In this document: piece after piece, positions 7,867-11,575 of the stretch
Layout of the letters: each line of letters opens with the position of its first letter
How positions within the stretch are numbered: position 1 is the stretch's first letter
NCBI GenBank assembly: GCA_934630905.1
Contig: CAKTXN010000054.1
Location: 1-11,575 of the forward strand
Direction of reading: 5' to 3'
DNA length: 11,575 nucleotides
DNA from: an uncultured Eggerthellaceae bacterium
GTDB taxonomy: Bacteria > Actinomycetota > Coriobacteriia > Coriobacteriales > Eggerthellaceae
Position numbers and translations under genes: made by a program
The notes under the pieces: generated by a model
Databases searched by the model: none
What the model saw: the letters and a program-made list of their open reading frames with translations, nothing else
Told to the model about the DNA's origin: nothing

Positions 7867-8999
7867 AAGGCAACATCCTCTCCGCGAAGCGCGCGCAAGC
7901 CGCACAAGATGATGCGCTGCTTTTCCTCTTCTGCCTCGCTCGATGCCAAAACCGCGCGCACAAAAGCGCCCCGCAGCGATTGGTCGTATTCGAAATCCGC
8001 GGCATCTACCACCAAGCGCGTCTTATCGACCACCTTCGCGAAGAAGAAATCCCTGTTCAGGCTTGCCTCAAGATACGACAAATCCTTGTTCGCGTCGGCG
8101 GAATAACCGCCCTGCAGCTCAAAGCGGACCAGGCTATCGCTTGGAATGTTTTGCTGGGCAGCGGCCTCCTGCGCCATGGCAAGCATAGTCGCAACATTGT
8201 CAACATTCGTGATTCCCACCGCCACGGTATATAATCGCCTGCGCGCAAAGGGAACAAATTCCCAGCTCAACACATGGTTTTCGTAGGTCAATTCCACGAA
8301 GCCCTTGGGACCGCACTCATCGAAGCCGCGGCCTTCCAAGCACCCGCTATACACCGCTGTACCGCGCGCATCCAGCTTCTGCTTGCTGAACGAATGGCTG
8401 TGACCAAGAGCAAGGTAGTCAATGCCACGCCCACGCAGCTGTGCCGCATCGATAGCGTAAGAGCCAAAGGTTGTGCCCAGTTGGCCGTGCAACATCACGA
8501 TGTTCGTCAGGTTTTCGTCCAGCTGCAGCCCCTGACATAAGTCGTACTGCCCTTGATCGACGTTGCTTATCTGCGGAAGCGTGCGGCTGCTTATCGTAAT
8601 GCCGCCATAGTGCACCGTTTCCCATTGCGGCCCGAAAATCTTCACGTTGTGGGATAAATGGTGTCCCAGCAGAGCGGTAGACACGGCATCGTGATTTCCC
8701 GGAACCAGCAAGAAGTCCACATCGGGTGCGTTTTTCATGGCTTCATACACAACGTCTTGCGTGGTTGCACTCACGCGAACGCTGTCAAGCAAATCGCCTG
8801 CCACCATAACAACGCGCACGTTCGTCTGCTGCGCATGCTTGATAAGCGCCAGGAACGTTTCCAGGATTTCGCCACGCCGCACGTCCGCTTTTTCGGGAGG
8901 CAGCGCCGAATCCATGGGCGCATCTAAATGGATATCCGCACAATGAATTAGCTTCAAAGCAACACTCGCTTTTCTTTCGTGTTCTTGTCTCTTTAACAC
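7863..8999 (-). CDS. SbcD/Mre11-like metallophosphoesterase (YhaO-like exonuclease)
   Basis: Calcineurin-like phosphoesterase of up to 378 residues, probably the nuclease partner of the overlapping AAA ATPase. All metal-binding blocks are visible in order: CADIHLD (D22, H24), AGDLLD (D69), VPGNHD (N102, H103), MLHGQ (H171) and LGHSHSF (H200, H202). The C-terminal third, from about 250, is the variable capping region that contacts the ATPase in Mre11/SbcD proteins. The start is uncertain. GTG at 8997-8999 gives the longest product but has only AAAG touching it. A TTG at 8955-8957 would begin MKLIHCADIHL, closer to the family, also with a weak ribosome binding site. Its stop overlaps the ATPase start by 4 nt, so the two are translationally coupled. 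Nucleolytic activity and a DNA repair role are inferred from the family. Confidence 0.9.
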   Translation of the reverse strand: MLKRQEHERKASVALKLIHCADIHLDAPMDSALPPEKADVRRGEILETFLALIKHAQQTNVRVVMVAGDLLDSVRVSATTQDVVYEAMKNAPDVDFLLVPGNHDAVSTALLGHHLSHNVKIFGPQWETVHYGGITISSRTLPQISNVDQGQYDLCQGLQLDENLTNIVMLHGQLGTTFGSYAIDAAQLRGRGIDYLALGHSHSFSKQKLDARGTAVYSGCLEGRGFDECGPKGFVELTYENHVLSWEFVPFARRRLYTVAVGITNVDNVATMLAMAQEAAAQQNIPSDSLVRFELQGGYSADANKDLSYLEASLNRDFFFAKVVDKTRLVVDAADFEYDQSLRGAFVRAVLASSEAEEEKQRIILCGLRALRGEDVAL

Positions 9000-9130
9000 C
9001 TTTGGCGCTTTTACTCGCCCGGCATCCCAGACGCGCCCAAGCCAGCAACGATGCCGCCGATGGTCGCGCCTTCGCCGCCCCTTGGCTTGCGTTAACGCCC
9101 GACCGCCTTAGGTTTAATCCCCAGGACGTC

Positions 9131-9147
9131 GCTCGGCTTCGCCGAGC
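9131..9147. repeat. GC-rich hairpin upstream of the metallophosphoesterase gene
   Basis: GCTCGGCTTCGCCGAGC has perfect arms that can close on a CTTCG loop. No T run follows on either strand, so it is not a clear terminator. On the minus strand it would lie in the leader of the metallophosphoesterase transcript, if the promoter is upstream. Confidence 0.45.
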
Positions 9148-9353
9148 GCTTCGCCTAGCATTGTACGCCAAGCAGCAAGCTGCGCCTCCCCGTGACAAAT
9201 TACCCCACCTTTTATCAACAATCTGCGCAACCCGGCCTAGATGGTCGCCTCGTAATCGTGAGAATCCCCGCAGTCAAGAAGCATCCGCCGTGCAACCATG
9301 GGAAATCATGCCGCAAAGGAGCATTCACTGAGTGCTTGTTGAAAAACAGGCCT

Positions 9354-9556
9354 CGAATTCAGGCAAATCAACGATATTCGGTGGTTCGATTTTGAATTCG
9401 CAACTGTTTCACGGCGACTCAAATCACCCACTCATTTAACCTTGAGAATAACACCAGGTCAGAGAGGTGCAGAAAAATCTTTCGCAGCTGCCGGTTTTCA
9501 CTCGGGAACAACGGCGCCCCTTCAACAACCGAATATCGTCGATTTGCCCGAGTTTG
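9354..9556. repeat. 203-bp stretch bounded by imperfect 33-nt inverted repeats
   Basis: Positions 9362-9386 and 9524-9548 are inverted copies matching at 23 of 25 bases; the match continues outward with 5 of 8 bases to 9354 and 9556. The arms share the core ACGATATTCGGT. The left arm also takes part in a local hairpin: 9354-9361 pairs with 9393-9400 (CGAATTCA/TGAATTCG) and 9365-9369 with 9388-9392, with GGC bulged out. No transposase gene lies inside and no target-site duplication is visible. It could be a MITE-like element, a structured leader RNA, or paired binding sites for a DNA-binding protein. Confidence 0.6.
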
Positions 9557-9617
9557 CAAGCAAGAATCCAACAACCAACCATCGTGCAACAAAAACAGAG
9601 CAAGGAGAGACGCATCG

Positions 9618-9660
9618 GGTTACCTATCCTTTGATAGGTAACCTTGACTATATAGTCAAG
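9618..9660. promoter_or_regulatory. Two abutting perfect palindromes before the zinc-ribbon gene
   Basis: The first palindrome pairs GGTTACCTATC (9618-9628) with GATAGGTAACC (9633-9643) around a CTTT loop. The second, CTTGACTATATAGTCAAG (9643-9660), is self-complementary over all 18 bases and shares base 9643 with the first. The ribosome binding site AAAGGAG (9668-9674) starts 8 nt later. The placement suits an operator overlapping the promoter, or two hairpins in a 5' leader near the ribosome binding site. No standard -35/-10 pair with 16-18 nt spacing can be drawn, although TATATA inside the second palindrome could be a -10. Confidence 0.65.
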
Positions 9661-9678
9661 CAGCGCGAAAGGAGAAAA

Positions 9679-10929
9679 ATGGAAGACGAACTGCCTAATC
9701 AGGGCGAAGACGAATCTGAAATTAATGTTGCAAATCCACCCGCAGGCGTAGAAAAAACAGCTGTTTCAGAAAACGCTATCAATGAAAAGGGAGATAGCAA
9801 AGCGAAAATGCAGGATGAATCGGTGTCGACCAACGATAACAGCATCAAGAACCGCGAAACCGACATTCAAGATTCAGCAGAAGAAAACAGCCCGTTGCTG
9901 CCCGCTAACAAAAACGGCACCGAAGACGAAAGCCGACAAGAGACGCCAGTTACAGAAGCCGCCAACGCACCCAAATTCTGCACAAAGTGCGGTGCTCCTC
10001 TAGATGAAGGTGCAGCCTTCTGCGCGAAATGCGGAAACCCCGCAAACAAGACAGACGGCAAAGAATCGGCAATTGCGCCAGAAAAACCAGAACGAGAAAA
10101 CGACTCGGAGAAGACCAAAGAAAAAGCCTCTTTCATTAAGAAATTCGGAACAAAAAAGATTGGTGCGGTCGCCGCGGTCGCGGTCGTAGTCATTGCGGCA
10201 CTTCTGATAGTTCCTCCCATGCTCAGAACTCCTGATGAGCTTTTCGCGGCTGGAGAATACAAAGCAGCTTACGAAAAGAGCACGGAAGATGCCAAGCCGG
10301 AAATGCTGGGGAAGATTATCGAAAAAGGCAAGTATGATGTTGCTTACTCCCTTGCCGCATCTGACGATGAGAAGAAGAAAGTTCTTCTTGGCGCATGCTC
10401 TGCTGGAAAATTCGAAGACGCTCTTCAATTAGCAGAAACGACCGAGCAAAAGGATATGATTTCATTCGTCAACGGCATTGCATATATGTTCAAAACCGAT
10501 TGCCTTGAAAATCTAAAAGATTCTGACTCCTTCGTCTTAAAGAAAATCTGGTACGGCGGCAAGGAAAACGGGATTGCACTCCAAATACAAGCAAGCAATT
10601 CCTATGGACAGCCCGTTCAAGGCTATTACTATTTCACGTATTCGTCCGACAAGGGAAGATTCAAGTACAACAACTCCGTAAACTCCCTAAGCGACGAAAC
10701 CATATATAAATATGCTGATGACTTGGATGAAAAACTGGAGAAATACTTAAACAATGCAACACGAAGCAGCCTGCGCAAGCTAATGGTAGAGTCCTATGCT
10801 ATAGACTCCGATGTTGTTGATGCCGTGAATAACCTCTTCAAAGCAACAAAATTCAAAGACATCGCCCTTGCGCCCGATCTCTCCATCAAAGAATTCGGCA
10901 CCCTAAGCGGTGGAGAAGGAGCGGCGTAG
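9679..10929 (+). CDS. Zinc-ribbon, single-pass membrane protein of unknown function
   Basis: The 416-residue product has four visible parts. Residues 1-98 are an acidic, Glu/Asn/Ser-rich, probably disordered segment. Residues 99-120 are a zinc ribbon with two CxxC pairs, C101-C104 and C115-C118 (FCTKCGAPLDEG and FCAKCGNP). A basic stretch follows, then one hydrophobic helix, about 161-180. A 235-residue domain follows, starting with short helical repeats (LFAAGEYKAAYEKS, KGKYDVAYSLA, AGKFEDALQLAE) that look TPR-like, then a Tyr-rich part of no known fold. With the ribbon inside and positive residues before the helix, the C-terminal domain is predicted outside the cell, a layout shared with TcaA/YvbJ-type zinc-ribbon proteins. 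The ATG at 9679 is fixed by AAAGGAG 4 nt upstream. It is the only plus-strand gene here, is A-rich and of lower GC than its neighbours, and is flanked on both sides by palindromic DNA; acquisition by transfer is possible. Function not recognised. Confidence 0.85.
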   Translation: MEDELPNQGEDESEINVANPPAGVEKTAVSENAINEKGDSKAKMQDESVSTNDNSIKNRETDIQDSAEENSPLLPANKNGTEDESRQETPVTEAANAPKFCTKCGAPLDEGAAFCAKCGNPANKTDGKESAIAPEKPERENDSEKTKEKASFIKKFGTKKIGAVAAVAVVVIAALLIVPPMLRTPDELFAAGEYKAAYEKSTEDAKPEMLGKIIEKGKYDVAYSLAASDDEKKKVLLGACSAGKFEDALQLAETTEQKDMISFVNGIAYMFKTDCLENLKDSDSFVLKKIWYGGKENGIALQIQASNSYGQPVQGYYYFTYSSDKGRFKYNNSVNSLSDETIYKYADDLDEKLEKYLNNATRSSLRKLMVESYAIDSDVVDAVNNLFKATKFKDIALAPDLSIKEFGTLSGGEGAA

Positions 10930-10998
10930 TTTTCTCCTTAGCAAGTTTTCAAATAAGCCTTTGCCACGAGCAAAGCGGCCCATGCAAGCAAACCCCGA

Positions 10999-11160
10999 GA
11001 AATTGACAAGTTTCCGAGACTTTTGGAACAGCAGCGCATCCGAGAAGGGTGCGCTGCTTGCATTTCCCCAGGTCGCGAATACGAAAGATGCCGTGAAGGG
11101 CTGCTCAAGCGCCTTCGCGGCATCATTTCTTTCTAAAAGCTTCGGAAACTTGTCAATTTC
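10999..11160. repeat. 162-bp nested palindromic element
   Basis: The outer arms 10999-11017 and 11142-11160 are a perfect 19-bp inverted repeat (GAAATTGACAAGTTTCCGA and its complement). The match continues inward imperfectly for about 10 more bases (CTTTTGGAA against CTTTTAGAA). Inside are two further hairpins: 11030-11038 with 11050-11058 (AGCAGCGCA/TGCGCTGCT), and 11087-11099 with 11112-11124 (GATGCCGTGAAGG/CCTTCGCGGCATC, one G-T pair). The whole can fold as a cloverleaf with one long stem and two branches. It fills most of the gap between two convergent genes. There is no open reading frame of note and no obvious target-site duplication. Possible identities are a MITE, a structured RNA, or a bidirectional terminator. 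Confidence 0.75.
11087..11134 (+). terminator. Possible plus-strand terminator inside the palindromic element
   Basis: The 13-bp stem 11087-11099/11112-11124 with a 12-nt loop is followed on the plus strand by ATTTCTTTCT. This could end transcription from the zinc-ribbon gene, whose stop codon is about 160 nt upstream. The T run is interrupted, so efficiency is uncertain. Confidence 0.45.
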
Positions 11161-11216
11161 CGCTCATCGTCTTGCACGAACACCCCTGGCGGAGTCGGCA
11201 TCCCAAAAGCAAGCGC

Positions 11217-11575
11217 CTAATGCGTTACCGTGTAGATAGCGCTTGGCGGAATGCATAGGTCAACCACATCGCCCGCCTGAATGAACTCATCTTGCCTTAC
11301 CGCAAGTTTGTCCTGCTTCAGCTGCACGTAGCTTTTCTCCAGATAGGCGTCCTGCGCACGCTGATGCTCAGGCTGTTTCTCGGTCTCGAAATCGAGCGTT
11401 ACCCAATGTTCGAAACGCGAATCGCTCACATGAAGAGCTCGCGCACGATACACGTTTCGGGGGCAATGCCCCGTGGCAAGATGGATATACGATGCACGAA
11501 CACCCAGATAGACAGCGTTTTCCGGAACCTCTTCATCAACAGCAAGCTCCACACCCCACTCGGGGCACCACACCG
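11217..11575 (-). CDS. 3' end of a gene cut by the window; possible ABC transporter ATPase, TOBE-like C-terminus
   Basis: About 118 C-terminal residues are visible and the frame runs off the right edge, so the true start lies outside. The GTG at 11571-11573 is probably internal. The segment VYLGVRASYIHLA resembles the LGIRPEDV-type start of TOBE domains found at the C-terminus of molybdate, sulfate and sugar transporter ATPases. The alternating beta-type pattern after it (VYRARALHVSDSRFEHWVTLDF, then DVVDLCIPPSAIYTV near the end) also fits a small beta-barrel that binds the transported oxyanion or regulates the ATPase. No Walker or signature motif is inside the window, so the family is unproven. 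The gene is convergent with the zinc-ribbon gene and ends at TAG 11217-11219, 57 nt from the palindromic element. Confidence 0.45.
   Translation of the reverse strand, partial: VWCPEWGVELAVDEEVPENAVYLGVRASYIHLATGHCPRNVYRARALHVSDSRFEHWVTLDFETEKQPEHQRAQDAYLEKSYVQLKQDKLAVRQDEFIQAGDVVDLCIPPSAIYTVTH

Larger units (their letters stand above)
9000..9678. other. 679-nt divergent intergenic region
   Basis: No convincing gene was found here. The left part (9000-9180) has the GC-rich composition of the neighbouring genes; the right part (from about 9180) is clearly AT-richer and resembles the zinc-ribbon gene it precedes. The frame of that gene is open back to 9343, but the only early start is a TTG at 9442 without a ribosome binding site, so I treat 9442-9678 as non-coding. 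The region must hold the promoter of the metallophosphoesterase gene (minus) and of the zinc-ribbon gene (plus). A minus-strand TTGACT with TACGAG 17 nt later, around 9253-9276, is the best -35/-10 candidate for the former but is weak. Several palindromes in the region are listed separately. Confidence 0.6.

Noticed and set aside
9220..9300. tRNA-like remnant near 9228-9290
   Set aside because: The sequence hints at tRNA-like blocks, but no acceptor stem, T-arm GTTCRA or anticodon arm could be assembled on either strand.
9442..9678. 79-residue N-terminal extension of the zinc-ribbon protein
   Set aside because: It would begin at a TTG with no ribosome binding site and would run through the tandem palindromes. 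The ATG at 9679 has a near-perfect AAAGGAG.
10959..10975. Hairpin CTTTGC/GCAAAG after the zinc-ribbon gene
   Set aside because: It has a 6-bp stem with a 5-nt loop and no T run on either strand, so it is too weak to call a terminator.

Overview
The window looks like a chromosomal segment of a moderately high-GC actinobacterium, most plausibly from the Coriobacteriia (Eggerthella/Slackia-like). I base this on codon usage, GTG starts with strong AAAGGAGGT-type ribosome binding sites, a Tal-Pgi-type glucose-6-phosphate isomerase, and the mix of gene families. The taxonomic call is inference; no rRNA or other marker gene is present.

Positions 1-9000 hold seven genes, all on the minus strand. In transcription order they are: a calcineurin-like metallophosphoesterase and an AAA/SMC-like ATPase, overlapping by 4 nt (a YhaO/YhaN, SbcD/SbcC-like pair); a ten-helix EamA/DMT-type permease; luxS; mtnN (pfs); a LytTR response regulator followed by a clear intrinsic terminator; and pgi. 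LuxS and MtnN catalyse consecutive steps that turn S-adenosylhomocysteine into homocysteine plus the AI-2 precursor, so this is a complete two-gene AI-2/SAH detoxification module with a transcription factor directly downstream.

Positions 9000-9678 form a long divergent intergenic region rich in palindromes. They include a 33-nt imperfect inverted repeat pair about 140 bp apart and two abutting perfect palindromes directly in front of the next gene. Positions 9679-10929 (plus strand) encode an A-rich, lower-GC gene for a zinc-ribbon, single-pass membrane protein of unknown function. Positions 10930-11216 are a convergent intergenic region occupied mostly by a 162-bp nested palindromic element: one outer inverted repeat enclosing two hairpins. 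Positions 11217-11575 (minus strand) are the 3' end of a gene cut by the window edge, perhaps the C-terminal TOBE-like part of an ABC transporter ATPase.

No CRISPR array, tRNA, rRNA, transposase or phage gene was recognised. The points most worth a second look are the palindromic DNA around the zinc-ribbon gene, the membrane-anchored Rad50-like ATPase whose central zinc hook is replaced by two hydrophobic segments, and the luxS-mtnN-LytTR neighbourhood.
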